A DNA stretch of 64,000 bases from Lachnospiraceae bacterium (GTDB lineage: Bacteria > Bacillota > Clostridia > Lachnospirales > Lachnospiraceae): positions 62,001-126,000 of the forward strand of contig CAJTEM010000008.1 of the NCBI GenBank assembly GCA_910575255.1. Reading direction: 5' to 3'. Positions 54,291 to 62,557 of this stretch are shown here, one piece after another. The translations under genes and the position numbers were made by a program. Numbering within the stretch: position 1 is the first letter of the stretch; every line of letters begins with the position of its first letter. Below the pieces are notes generated by a model. The model ran no database searches. It saw only the letters and a program-made list of their open reading frames with translations, and was not told where the DNA came from.

Positions 54291-54857
54291 CAACACATGC
54301 TTCTCATATGCGGATCCCGGAAGCATCTTCCGGTACAGCCGCTCCAGCTCCCCTTTCACATCCGCCTTCTCCTCCCTCAGAGGCAGGTACAGGATCTCAA
54401 ACTCCACGCCGAAAAGCTGCGATCTTACGGCCGTCCGCATACAGCCGCTCCTCTCATAGAACCGGATCCGCCGTGTTCTCACCTCACGCTCTGACATGTC
54501 GTTTGTGCTTTCCAGGCTCTCACATTCCAGCAGCAGTCCCTTTTCCCCGGCATAAAAACGCTTCATCTCCTGCAGACACCGGCTCCCATGCCCGCTTCCC
54601 CGACAATCCTCGCAGACTGCCAGATAATCAAGCAGAAGATATCCGCTTTCCCGAACCGTCACCGAAAATGCATAAGCCGTCATCTGACCGTCCTCATAAA
54701 ACCCCAGGCAATCATACATCCCCTGTCTTCTCATCCGCTCAATCACCTCCAGCGGCTTTAATTCACTCCTGGGAAAGTCTCTGCACATCCGGTCTTCATA
54801 TATCTGAGCAATCTCCCACTCCTCAAGTCTTAATAACCCCTGCTTCTGATCTTCCAT
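54267..54857 (-). CDS. GNAT family N-acetyltransferase
   Basis: A 196-residue GNAT protein. The acetyl-CoA-binding region reads LDYLAVCEDCRGSGHGSRCL near residues 85-105, with following helices and LLLECESLES. The acceptor is unknown. The start at 54857 follows TGGAGGAAAG; the upstream frame extends into a repeat element and is not used. The last codons (MDNVS) and the stop come from the terminal repeat of copy G, so the native C-terminus was probably altered. Confidence 0.87.
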   Translation of the reverse strand: MEDQKQGLLRLEEWEIAQIYEDRMCRDFPRSELKPLEVIERMRRQGMYDCLGFYEDGQMTAYAFSVTVRESGYLLLDYLAVCEDCRGSGHGSRCLQEMKRFYAGEKGLLLECESLESTNDMSEREVRTRRIRFYERSGCMRTAVRSQLFGVEFEILYLPLREEKADVKGELERLYRKMLPGSAYEKHVLLFMDNVS

Positions 54858-54876
54858 CTTTCCTCCATTCTCTAAC

Positions 54877-55021
54877 GGGAAACGCAAGTTTTTGACTGTC
54901 AGCCATTGGCGGTGTTCAGTCCTGAAGGGAGGGAGCCGGGAGGTACGCTCTGAAAAGAGCTTCCCTCCCGGCTCCCTTCCTTCAGGGCGTACCTCCCGAA
55001 TCACAAAAACTTGCGTTTCCC
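54877..55021. repeat. Short palindromic element with GGGAAACGCAAG ends
   Basis: Perfect 18-base terminal inverted repeats GGGAAACGCAAGTTTTTG (54877) and its complement (55004-55021) enclose a 23-base stem starting CCTGAAGGGAGGGAGCCGGG with one mismatch. It contains GGTACGC and GCGTACC. The end sequence matches the outer repeat of copy C at 36326. It lies between the divergent GNAT and YwaF-like genes. Confidence 0.8.
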
Positions 55022-55043
55022 CTGCATTCTCTTCCTTTCATCC

Positions 55044-55072
55044 TTGTTCTTTTTCGCAAAAAATGATATACT
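55044..55072 (+). promoter_or_regulatory. Promoter very close to the ywaF-like start codon
   Basis: TTGTTC (55044-55049), a 17-base spacer and TATACT (55067-55072). Only eight bases separate the -10 box from the ATG at 55081, which would give a leaderless or nearly leaderless transcript. Confidence 0.65.
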
Positions 55073-55080
55073 AACTCATT

Positions 55081-55770
55081 ATGAAGAAATCTGTTTTTTT
55101 CCGGCTCTGCTTCCTGCCGGAAGCTGCCACAGACCGCATTCTTTTTTTCTGTGGCTGTCTTCTGGCCGCAACTGAGCTGTACAAGCAGCTGTTTCTTTTT
55201 TACAAGATCCAGCATCAGAGCTACGATTGGTGGTTTTTCCCTTTCCAGCTATGCAGCCTGCCCATGTATCTGTGTCTGATCCTGCCGCTTCTTTCCTCTG
55301 GGCGGGCAAAGACCGCGCTTTGTACCTTTATGCAAGATTATAACCTGATAGGCGGTCTTGCTGCCCTGATCATCCCCGACGGTTTCCGGCATATCCACTG
55401 GACCCTGACCCTCCATGGATATTTCTGGCACAGTCTTCTGATTCTGATCGGAATTCTGATCGCTGTCAGCGGACGCTCTGACCTAAGCCGCCGCGGTTTC
55501 AGGGACACCATCCCCTGCTTTGCCCTCTTCTGCATGATTGCCACTGTCATTAACCTGCTTGCACCCGGACACGGAAGAGCTGACATGTTCTATATCTCTC
55601 CCTATGTTCCCAGCTCCCAGCCGATCTTCCACGAGCTGTCTTTGTTTCTTGGCATCTGGCCTGCGAAGCTGCTCTATCTGCTCACGATCCTGGCCGGAGC
55701 TCTGATTTTTCACTTTCTGTCCGCTGCTGTTGTCACCACCATCCGCTGCCGGAAGTCAGAGTGTGTCTGA
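55081..55770 (+). CDS. YwaF/TIGR02206-like integral membrane protein
   Basis: A 229-residue protein with about six or seven hydrophobic helices and conserved-looking polar residues (FFPFQLCSLPMYL, then DGFRHIHWTLTLHGYFWH, RADMFYISPYVPSSQ). This resembles the uncharacterised YwaF family of inner membrane proteins. There is no Shine-Dalgarno sequence before the ATG, and the -10 promoter box lies only eight bases away. Its 3' end overlaps the convergent 55756 gene by 15 bases. Confidence 0.8.
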   Translation: MKKSVFFRLCFLPEAATDRILFFCGCLLAATELYKQLFLFYKIQHQSYDWWFFPFQLCSLPMYLCLILPLLSSGRAKTALCTFMQDYNLIGGLAALIIPDGFRHIHWTLTLHGYFWHSLLILIGILIAVSGRSDLSRRGFRDTIPCFALFCMIATVINLLAPGHGRADMFYISPYVPSSQPIFHELSLFLGIWPAKLLYLLTILAGALIFHFLSAAVVTTIRCRKSECV

Positions 55771-56178
55771 ATCGATTCTCTCTGCTGCCAGAAGCGCCTG
55801 TCCGATAATATGACGATGCTCCGGGCCGATGGACGCATTCTCCTCCAGCCGGAATTCCCGGCCGTCCAGAAACGCATTGGACAGCTGGAATACATAATAC
55901 TCCCCGCCTGTCTTCTCCTCTGCCAGACGCTCTCCCTGCATCCTCATCTCCCCGGTGTCTCTTTCCTTCCCCAGAGTCAGCTCTGTCAGAATCTCCAGCA
56001 TCAGTGCAAAATGCTCCTCATCCCATGCGGATAAATACATGCATTTACATAATCCCTTACTGAAAAACGGATAATCCGCATAACAGTCCAAAAGCTCTTT
56101 AAAACGGGTGCGATGCCCGGAATTCTCAAACACCCCTGCCTCATCCAGTGTTCTCATACAATCTTCCTTAAAGCTCAT
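55756..56178 (-). CDS. Unrecognised 140-residue cytosolic protein
   Basis: A soluble, acidic, helix-rich protein (FKEDCMRTLDEAGVFE at the start; CMYLSAWDEEHFALMLEIL near residue 46). I do not recognise it. It overlaps the end of the upstream MATE gene by 11 bases, suggesting translational coupling, and converges with the YwaF-like gene, with overlapping ends. An ATG at 56157 is an alternative start. Confidence 0.7.
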   Translation of the reverse strand: MSFKEDCMRTLDEAGVFENSGHRTRFKELLDCYADYPFFSKGLCKCMYLSAWDEEHFALMLEILTELTLGKERDTGEMRMQGERLAEEKTGGEYYVFQLSNAFLDGREFRLEENASIGPEHRHIIGQALLAAERIDSDTL

Positions 56179-57553
56179 ATCCCAGCCCCTCTCTTATGTC
56201 TATCTGCCGCCGTACTGCCACGTAGCATATGGTGTGCACCAGAAACGTGATTCCCCAGGACACCGGATAGGAAATATACAGAGTCGGCAAGGTACGGCTC
56301 ACGGCAAATACCGTAAAGATCCAGACAACCCGAAACGCACAGGCGCCGGTCAGGGAGACAAACATCGGCAGCAGAGAACAGCCAACACCACGCAGGCCTC
56401 CCACCATAACCTCCATCATGCCGCATAGGAAATACGGCCCGCAGACCAGACGCAGGCGGTTCAGTCCGAATTGAATCACCTCTGCATCAGAGGAATAGAT
56501 TCCCAGAAGCTGCGGCCCCAGAATCACACCTCCGATTCCCATGACCAGTCCGACTGCAATCACCAGTCCCTGACAATACCACTGGATTTTCGTCATCCGA
56601 CTGAAATTCTTCGCACCGTAATTCTGACTGCTAAAGCTCAGTGCGGTCTGATACACGGCATTCATCGAGGTATAGACAAAACCCTCGATATTGGCCGCAG
56701 CCGTATTACCTGCCATGGCCACCGAGCCGAATGAATTGACCGACGACTGAATCAGGACATTGGAGATCGAAAAAATCGCCCCCTGCAGTCCGGCAGGAAG
56801 ACCGATCCTGGCAATCGCAAAAACCTTCTGCTTCACCAGCTTCAGGCAATTGAAACGTAACTGGTACGGCGCCTTGGAAGCTGCCAGACAGCGTACAATC
56901 AATGCCGCAGAAATACACTGGGAAATCACGGTAGCCGTTGCCACGCCCGCCACTCCCATATCAAGCCGGATGACAAAAATAAGATTCAGGATCACATTGA
57001 CAATCCCGGCCAGAAGCAGATAATACAAGGGCCTCCGGGTATCTCCCACTGCACGCAAAACGGCGCTTCCAAAATTGTAAGCCAGAGTTGCCGGCATGCC
57101 CACAAAAAAAATCTGCATATAAAGCACGGCCAAAGGCAGAACATCCTCCGGCGTTCCCATCAGCTCCAAAAGAGGCGCTGCCAACAGTGTTCCCACAGCA
57201 ATCAATATCACACCACCGATTACTGCCAGCATCATGGCCGTATGCACCGTCTCTTCCAGATCCTTCATCCGATGTGCGCCAAAATACTGTGCCACCAGCA
57301 CATTCGCTCCCACAGAAAGCCCGATAAATACATTGACCAGCAGATTAATCAGAGAGCTGGTCGAGCCTACGGCTGCCAGAGATTCGCTCCCTGCGTAACG
57401 TCCCACCACAATAATATCTGCTGCATTGAACAACAGCTGCAAAATTCCCGACAGCATCAGCGGTACGGCAAATACTACCAGCTTCGAAAAAAGAGGTCCG
57501 CTGCACATATCCATCTCGTACGCTGTCCCGGCCCTTTTCTGCGACTCCATCAT
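56168..57553 (-). CDS. MATE family efflux transporter (copy 5)
   Basis: A 461-residue MATE protein with about 12 helices: PLMLSGILQLLFNAADIIVV and FSSQNYGAKNFSRMTKIQW are typical. The start follows AGAGGTGAAGG. It overlaps the small acidic protein gene downstream. Substrate unknown; the family exports drugs, dyes and metabolites using Na+ or H+ gradients. Confidence 0.92.
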   Translation of the reverse strand: MMESQKRAGTAYEMDMCSGPLFSKLVVFAVPLMLSGILQLLFNAADIIVVGRYAGSESLAAVGSTSSLINLLVNVFIGLSVGANVLVAQYFGAHRMKDLEETVHTAMMLAVIGGVILIAVGTLLAAPLLELMGTPEDVLPLAVLYMQIFFVGMPATLAYNFGSAVLRAVGDTRRPLYYLLLAGIVNVILNLIFVIRLDMGVAGVATATVISQCISAALIVRCLAASKAPYQLRFNCLKLVKQKVFAIARIGLPAGLQGAIFSISNVLIQSSVNSFGSVAMAGNTAAANIEGFVYTSMNAVYQTALSFSSQNYGAKNFSRMTKIQWYCQGLVIAVGLVMGIGGVILGPQLLGIYSSDAEVIQFGLNRLRLVCGPYFLCGMMEVMVGGLRGVGCSLLPMFVSLTGACAFRVVWIFTVFAVSRTLPTLYISYPVSWGITFLVHTICYVAVRRQIDIREGLGYEL

Positions 57554-57596
57554 CCTTCACCTCTGCATTTTCCATATTTTTCAAATAGTAGAGAAT

Positions 57597-57634
57597 GTAA
57601 CAAATGCGGCCGGTTCCCCAGCCGCATTTGTTAC
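57597..57634 (-). terminator. Strong hairpin between the purine permease and MATE genes
   Basis: A perfect 14-base stem GTAACAAATGCGGC / GCCGCATTTGTTAC with a 10-base loop, about 45 bases after the permease stop. The tail is ATTCTC rather than a T-run, so termination may need help. Confidence 0.6.
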
Positions 57635-57680
57635 ATAGCGGATTATATCACATTTCCCATTCCATGGCAACGGATATTTC

Positions 57681-59054
57681 TTAAAGCATGATATATTTTA
57701 CTACAAACAGCAGCGCCAAAGCATACATCAGCGGACTGATTCTCTTTTTGGAGGCGTTTCCGGCGATCAGGTTAACAATCACATAAGAAATCACGCCCAT
57801 GGCAATTCCCTCTGAGATGCTGTACATAAACGGCATGGCAATGATGGCTATGTAAGCGGGGATTGCCTCTGTATAATCTTCAAAATCAATCCTGGTGATC
57901 GAAGTCATCATCAGAAAGCCCACTATAACCAGCGCCGGCGCCGTCGCAAAGGACGGAATCGCCAGGAAGATCGGGGATAAAAACAGCGACAGACCAAAGA
58001 GAATGGCAGCTGTCACCGCGGTGAGACCGGTTCTTCCGCCCTCTGCCACACCGGAAGCACTCTCCACAAAGGTAGTGGTAGTTGAGGTTCCCAGCACTGC
58101 GCCGATCGAGGTTCCCACAGCATCTGCCAGCAATGCTCCCCGAATCTTCGGAAGTTTCCCATTCTCGTCCAGCATATCTGCCTTAGAGGCCACACCAATC
58201 AATGTTCCCAAGGTATCAAACAAATCCACGAACAGGAACGCAAACATTACCACAAAGAAATCCAGTGTGAGAATCCCCTTAAAATCCAGCTGCATCAAAG
58301 TCGGCGCCAGGCTCGGAACCGAGATTCCTCCGGAAAAATCAGGCAGAAGGCTATAGCAGCCCAGCTCCGGATTCACCTGATAAAGGCCGGTCAGCTGACA
58401 AGCGATTCCCAAAAACCAGGTGATGAGAATCCCCCAGAGAATATTGCCCTTCACCTTCTTAATCAGCAGCACACCCGTGATCAGAATTCCCAGAAGAGCC
58501 AGCAGCACCGTGATTCCCTCGCTGGAAAAGGTCCCTGCCGCAACAGAACCCTTAAAGGAATAGAGGGATACCAGTGTGGCGCTGTCCACTACGATCTTGG
58601 CATTCTGCATCCCGATAAATGCGATAAAAATCCCGATTCCCACAGACACCGCATGCTTCAGGTTCATAGGAATCGCATTGAAAATCGCCTCCCGCACATT
58701 CGTCAGTGAAAGGATGATAAAGATAATCCCTTCAATAAATACCGCTGCCAGCGCTGTCTGCCAGGAATAGCCCATCTGCAGCACCACCGTATAGGCAAAA
58801 TAGGCGTTCAGTCCCATTCCCGGCGCCAGGACAAATGGATAATTGGCAAAAATCACCATCAGAAGCGTCGCAAGCATCGATGCCAGCGCCGTGGCTGTAA
58901 ATATTGCTCCGCTGTCCATTCCCGTTGCACTCAAAATACTGGGATTGACTGCCAGAATATACGCCATGGTCATAAAAGTCGTAATTCCAGCCAGGATCTC
59001 CGTCTTTGCGTCCGTGTGGTTTTCCTTAAGATGAAACAGTTTTTCCAGACTCAT
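57681..59054 (-). CDS. AzgA-type purine permease (NCS2 family)
   Basis: A 457-residue transporter with about 12-14 membrane segments. Family motifs include TTFMTMAYILAVNPSIL near residue 25, PGMGLNAYFAY near 85, FVDLFDTLGTLIGVASKADM near 280 and GTSTTTTFVESASGVAEGGR near 325. AzgA/PbuG proteins import adenine, guanine or hypoxanthine by proton symport. The start at 59054 follows AAAGGGGGAC. I looked for a purine riboswitch upstream and did not see one. Confidence 0.94.
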   Translation of the reverse strand: MSLEKLFHLKENHTDAKTEILAGITTFMTMAYILAVNPSILSATGMDSGAIFTATALASMLATLLMVIFANYPFVLAPGMGLNAYFAYTVVLQMGYSWQTALAAVFIEGIIFIILSLTNVREAIFNAIPMNLKHAVSVGIGIFIAFIGMQNAKIVVDSATLVSLYSFKGSVAAGTFSSEGITVLLALLGILITGVLLIKKVKGNILWGILITWFLGIACQLTGLYQVNPELGCYSLLPDFSGGISVPSLAPTLMQLDFKGILTLDFFVVMFAFLFVDLFDTLGTLIGVASKADMLDENGKLPKIRGALLADAVGTSIGAVLGTSTTTTFVESASGVAEGGRTGLTAVTAAILFGLSLFLSPIFLAIPSFATAPALVIVGFLMMTSITRIDFEDYTEAIPAYIAIIAMPFMYSISEGIAMGVISYVIVNLIAGNASKKRISPLMYALALLFVVKYIML

Positions 59055-59201
59055 AAAATAGTCCCCCTTTGTTGGTTTTGCCCCGCCATGCCGCCTGTGC
59101 GGATTTTGGGATTGTCTTCTGGAACTCTCTAACTCTCTATGTATACGCAAATGTCGCAGGCCCCGCACATTCCGCCGTCAGCCTGCCGCATTACGCATCC
59201 A

Positions 59202-59453
59202 TCATATATACCGGTAAACCAACAATGCCACTGCCACTCCGATGATACTTGCCATGGTAATCTTGATAGACAGGCCAAAGGTAATCACCAGCATCCCCAG
59301 ATTCAGCACCAGAGGGCTGTCCAATCCAAAGGATTGTCCGAAGTCCAGCCAAGAAAGCCAGGGAATACCAGCCGCCAGATTGCCAAAAAATCCACCCAGA
59401 ACAATCCCTGACATCAAAAGAATCAACAAAATCCAAAAATTCCTGTTTCCCAT
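59202..59453 (-). CDS. DUF4321 family small membrane protein
   Basis: An 83-residue protein with two or three hydrophobic stretches (FWILLILLMSGIVLGGFFGN, then LGMLVITFGLSIKITMASII). It matches the DUF4321 pattern as I remember it from Clostridia; function unknown. AAAAAGGGGACAGG precedes the ATG at 59453; the longer reading to 59507 has no binding site. Confidence 0.75.
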   Translation of the reverse strand: MGNRNFWILLILLMSGIVLGGFFGNLAAGIPWLSWLDFGQSFGLDSPLVLNLGMLVITFGLSIKITMASIIGVAVALLVYRYI

Positions 59454-59683
59454 TGCCTGTCCCCTTTTTATGAACTGAGAAATAAATAAGAATCCGTTTA
59501 TTCTCAAACTACCGCTTAGTCAGCCTGTTCATCGTTTACATTTCCACCCATAATCTGTAGTTTATCTCCTTATTTGCGTAATAATTATAAATCATGCAAC
59601 ACGAAAATGCAACACAAATTACTATCCGATAACGGCACGGACATTTCGACAGCCTGATGCAGCACGAAACGCAGCTTGTCAGA

Positions 59684-59935
59684 ACAAAGAGTCCGGCAAG
59701 CCGGACTCTCGCGCCGGAGCGCGGCTGCGAGAGCAGCCATCTTCCTTTGCGCGGAATGCGCATCCCCGCGGAGCGTTTTATATCATAGGACGTACTTTCC
59801 TATGATAAAACAAAGAGTCCGGCAAGCCGGACTCTCGCGCCGGAGCGCGGCTGCGACAGCAGCCATCTTCCTCTGCGCGGAGTGCGCATCCACGCGGAGC
59901 GTTTTCTATCATAGGACGCACTTTCCTATGATAGA
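59684..59935. repeat. 126-base tandem repeat, two copies
   Basis: Two near-identical units (59684-59809 and 59810-59935), differing at only a few bases, followed by a partial third copy of the first hairpin. Each unit holds GAGTCCGGCAAGCCGGACTC, a GCGCCGGAGCGC-rich hairpin and TATCATAGGA...TCCTATGATA. The first hairpin resembles the tRNA-Thr terminator. No gene is seen in 59510-59967. Confidence 0.85.
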
Positions 59936-59966
59936 AAAAAAGTCCGGCAAACACCGGACTTTTTAA
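59935..59966 (-). terminator. Terminator of tRNA-Thr
   Basis: On the minus strand AAAAAGTCCGGTG / CACCGG-like stem reads AAGTCCGGTGTTTGCCGGACTT followed by TTTTTTC, directly after the tRNA. Confidence 0.88.
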
Positions 59967-59967
59967 C

Positions 59968-60040
59968 AGCTGCTGACGGGAATCGGACCCGTGACCTCCG
60001 CACTACCAATGCGACGCTCTACCGACTGAGCCACAGCAGC
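59968..60040 (-). tRNA. tRNA-Thr (anticodon GGT)
   Basis: Cloverleaf on the minus strand: acceptor GCTGCTG / CAGCAGC, D-arm GCTC...GAGC, anticodon arm TCGCA-TTGGTAG-TGCGG with anticodon GGT, T-arm ACGGG-TCCGATT-CCCGT. CCA is not encoded. Confidence 0.96.
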
Positions 60041-60078
60041 GTTTCCATTATAACCGTTCTTTTCGAACGACCTTTCAT

Positions 60079-60107
60079 ATCTTATCATGTCCGGCAGATT
60101 TTGTCAA
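60079..60107 (-). promoter_or_regulatory. Promoter of tRNA-Thr
   Basis: On the minus strand TTGACA (60102-60107), a 17-base spacer and TAAGAT (60079-60084), about 38 bases before the tRNA. Confidence 0.85.
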
Positions 60108-60195
60108 CCACAATTTTTATTTTCTTTTCCATCTATCCGGGAACTTGGAAAAACCTCCCCACATACAGTAAATTAAAAACCCACAGAGGCATTTT

Positions 60196-61362
60196 ATGGC
60201 TGAAAATGATACCCATTACAATGGAGTCACCGATATGAACAGTACGGAAACAACACCTGTCCCCAGTTATGGCGGCATTCCCGCAGAGCCCGTTATCCCT
60301 CTGCCAAATCCCGGTGAAGGCGGTCCCGTCTATCCTGGCAACAATGGTTCCGGCGGAGAACCTGTCATTCCTCTGCCGAATCCAGGGGAAGGCGGTCCGG
60401 TTTATCCCGGCGACAATGGCTCCGGCGGAGAACCCGTCATTCCTCTGCCGAATCCAGGGGAAGGCGGTCCCGTCTATCCCGGCGACAACGGTTCCGGCGG
60501 AGAACCTGTCATTCCTCTGCCGAATCCAGGGGAAGGCGGTCCCGTCTATCCCGGCGACAATGGTTCCGGCGGAGAACCTGTCATCCCTCTGCCGAATCCC
60601 GGGGAAGGCGGACCTGTCTATCCCGGCAACAATAATTGCACCAACAATAACTGTAACATCACCTGGCTGCCTTCTTTCCCGTCTTCCCCCGGCTATCCCC
60701 CTGTATCGACGCAGGCCTTCGGCCAGGTGCGTTTCCTGAACGCATCCACCAACAGCTTTGCTGTCAGCATCTACATTGACAGTACCAACTATGCTTCCAA
60801 CTCCCGATTCGGCTCTGTCAGCAGCTATGACTGGATCGCGGACGGCTTCCATACTGTCACCGTACGCCGTGCAAATGGCATGCGCAATATCCTCCTGCAG
60901 CAGAACTTCCCCTTTGTGGCTAACCAGAAGGTAACCATGATACTGACGGATTCTGCCTCCGGCGGCCTGGAAATGGTCCGGGTCATTGACGTTGGCTGCA
61001 GTAACCTGCCCTGCGGTTCCGGCTGCTACCGCTTTGCCAACATGTCTTACAGCGGTTCTGATTTTGACCTGCTTTTAACCGGCGGCGAAACCGTATTCCG
61101 CAATGTCGGTTTTCAGACCGTCACCTCTTACAAGCAGGCGGTGTCCGGCTCCTATCAGTTCACTGTTGCCGACTCGAACAATTACGCCTTTATCCGCGAA
61201 CTGCCTATCATCGTAATCGGGGCTGTCGCCACCGGATCCTCTGTGCGTCAGCCTCTGGTGACCTTCTCCGCCAATATCACTGCGGGCAGGAACTACACCT
61301 CCTATGTCCTTGGAAATACCTGGTCCGGCAACGGCCTTCGTGTCCTCACCCTGGAAGACTAA
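60196..61362 (+). CDS. DUF4397 domain protein with N-terminal Pro/Gly tandem repeats
   Basis: A 388-residue protein. After a short hydrophilic start, residues about 30-150 consist of five near-identical 24-residue repeats containing EPVIPLPNPGEGGPVYPG; the DNA unit is 72 bases and almost invariant, so the array is recent or kept uniform. An Asn-rich stretch (NNNCTNNNCNIT) follows and then a DUF4397-like beta-rich domain (VRFLNASTNSFAVSIYID, about 175-385). There is no signal peptide, membrane helix or sorting signal. The domain is often found in surface or spore-associated proteins, but location here is unknown. GAGG precedes the ATG. Confidence 0.85.
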   Translation: MAENDTHYNGVTDMNSTETTPVPSYGGIPAEPVIPLPNPGEGGPVYPGNNGSGGEPVIPLPNPGEGGPVYPGDNGSGGEPVIPLPNPGEGGPVYPGDNGSGGEPVIPLPNPGEGGPVYPGDNGSGGEPVIPLPNPGEGGPVYPGNNNCTNNNCNITWLPSFPSSPGYPPVSTQAFGQVRFLNASTNSFAVSIYIDSTNYASNSRFGSVSSYDWIADGFHTVTVRRANGMRNILLQQNFPFVANQKVTMILTDSASGGLEMVRVIDVGCSNLPCGSGCYRFANMSYSGSDFDLLLTGGETVFRNVGFQTVTSYKQAVSGSYQFTVADSNNYAFIRELPIIVIGAVATGSSVRQPLVTFSANITAGRNYTSYVLGNTWSGNGLRVLTLED

Positions 61363-61365
61363 AAA

Positions 61366-61408
61366 GAATACGGAGCTGTCAGGGTTTTCCCCTGGCGGCT
61401 CCGTATTC
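61366..61408. terminator. Bidirectional terminator between the DUF4397 gene and pilT
   Basis: An 11-base perfect stem GAATACGGAGC / GCTCCGTATTC with an inner GGG/CCC stem. On the minus strand TTTTTAG follows, serving the pilT operon; on the plus strand the tail is weaker. Confidence 0.85.
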
Positions 61409-61415
61409 CTGCTCT

Positions 61416-62480
61416 TTACAGCCTCATCAGCTTCTTCTCCATCAGCTCACTGTTATTGCTGTGCACCACGGCATCCTCTTTGCTGATCAGTCCCTGCCGG
61501 TACAGACTGAGCAGACTGTTGTCCATCGTCACCATCCCCTCTTCCTGAGAAGTAGCAATAATATTGTCGATCTGATGGATCTTGGACTCGCGAATCAGAT
61601 TCCGGATCGCATTGTTGAAAAACATAATCTCAAATGCCGGATGCTCCTTGCCGTCCAGTCCCGGAATCAGCTGCTGGGACACTACTGCCTGCATGACCAT
61701 CGACAGCTGCGTCCGGATCTGCTGCTGCTGATTCGGCGGGAAATTATCGATGATACGGTCAATCGTATTCGCCGCACCTACCGTATGCAAGGTTGAAATC
61801 ACCAGATGTCCGGTCTCCGCCGCGGTCATCGCCGTCTTGATCGTCTCGTCATCACGCATCTCTCCCACCAGTATCACATCCGGAGCCTGACGGAGCGCAG
61901 CTCTTAAACCTGACACATAACTTTCCGTGTCTGTCATAATCTCCCGCTGCGTCACAACACTTTGGTTGTGACGATGCAGATATTCGATCGGATCCTCCAG
62001 CGTAATCACATGCGCATTCCGGCTGCGGTTGATCTCATCAATAATACAGGCCAGCGTAGTGCTTTTTCCGCTTCCTGCCGGTCCGGTCACCAGTACAAAG
62101 CCTTTGGTCATTCTGGAAATGTCGATCACATTCTGCGGAATACTTAAGGAACGGAAATCCGGCAAATCAAAGGTAATAATCCGGATAACTGCCGCCAGAG
62201 AGCCCCTCTGGCGGAATACATTGGCACGAAACCGGGACAAGCCCTGAATTGCCATGGAAAAATCATCATCCCCGCACTTTTTTACCCGGGACATATCCCG
62301 GTTTCCCGCCATCCCATAAAACTCCTCGATCAGCTTATCCATCTCCTGAGGAAATATCTTCTCCTCATTATGATTGACAATCTTTCCGCCAATTCGATAA
62401 GACAACGGCATACCTGGTATCAGGAAAATGTCCGCCGCCTGCTTTTCCACTGCCGCACGCAGCAATTCTTCCATTTTCAT
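61416..62480 (-). CDS. pilT: Type IV pilus retraction ATPase PilT
   Basis: A 354-residue secretion ATPase. Walker A GPAGSGKST lies near residue 130, the Asp box LEDPIEYLH near 155, Walker B VILVGEMRD near 195 and the His box STLHT near 222. PilT disassembles pilin fibres to retract pili. The start at 62480 follows AGGAGAAGACGAGTT. Upstream on the same strand are a one-helix protein and two pseudopilin-like genes, which together suggest a type IV pilus or competence-like system continuing beyond the window. Confidence 0.95.
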   Translation of the reverse strand: MKMEELLRAAVEKQAADIFLIPGMPLSYRIGGKIVNHNEEKIFPQEMDKLIEEFYGMAGNRDMSRVKKCGDDDFSMAIQGLSRFRANVFRQRGSLAAVIRIITFDLPDFRSLSIPQNVIDISRMTKGFVLVTGPAGSGKSTTLACIIDEINRSRNAHVITLEDPIEYLHRHNQSVVTQREIMTDTESYVSGLRAALRQAPDVILVGEMRDDETIKTAMTAAETGHLVISTLHTVGAANTIDRIIDNFPPNQQQQIRTQLSMVMQAVVSQQLIPGLDGKEHPAFEIMFFNNAIRNLIRESKIHQIDNIIATSQEEGMVTMDNSLLSLYRQGLISKEDAVVHSNNSELMEKKLMRL

Positions 62481-62557
62481 AACTCGTCTTCTCCTGTTTT
62501 TATTTATCCGCACATCTGCTTTTCCCACCTGCTGCCGCAAAGGAAAACGGCGGCTTC

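Noticed and set aside
59055-59200. Possible purine riboswitch before the purine permease
   Set aside because: None of the conserved purine aptamer blocks could be found on the minus strand.
60285-60640. Regular 72-base repeats that might suggest a CRISPR array
   Set aside because: There are no unique spacers; the units are contiguous and in frame within a gene.
60133-60852. Minus-strand frame with a repeated sequence opposite the DUF4397 gene
   Set aside because: The repeats are the antisense of the Pro/Gly repeat array; the plus strand has the start signal and the domain.
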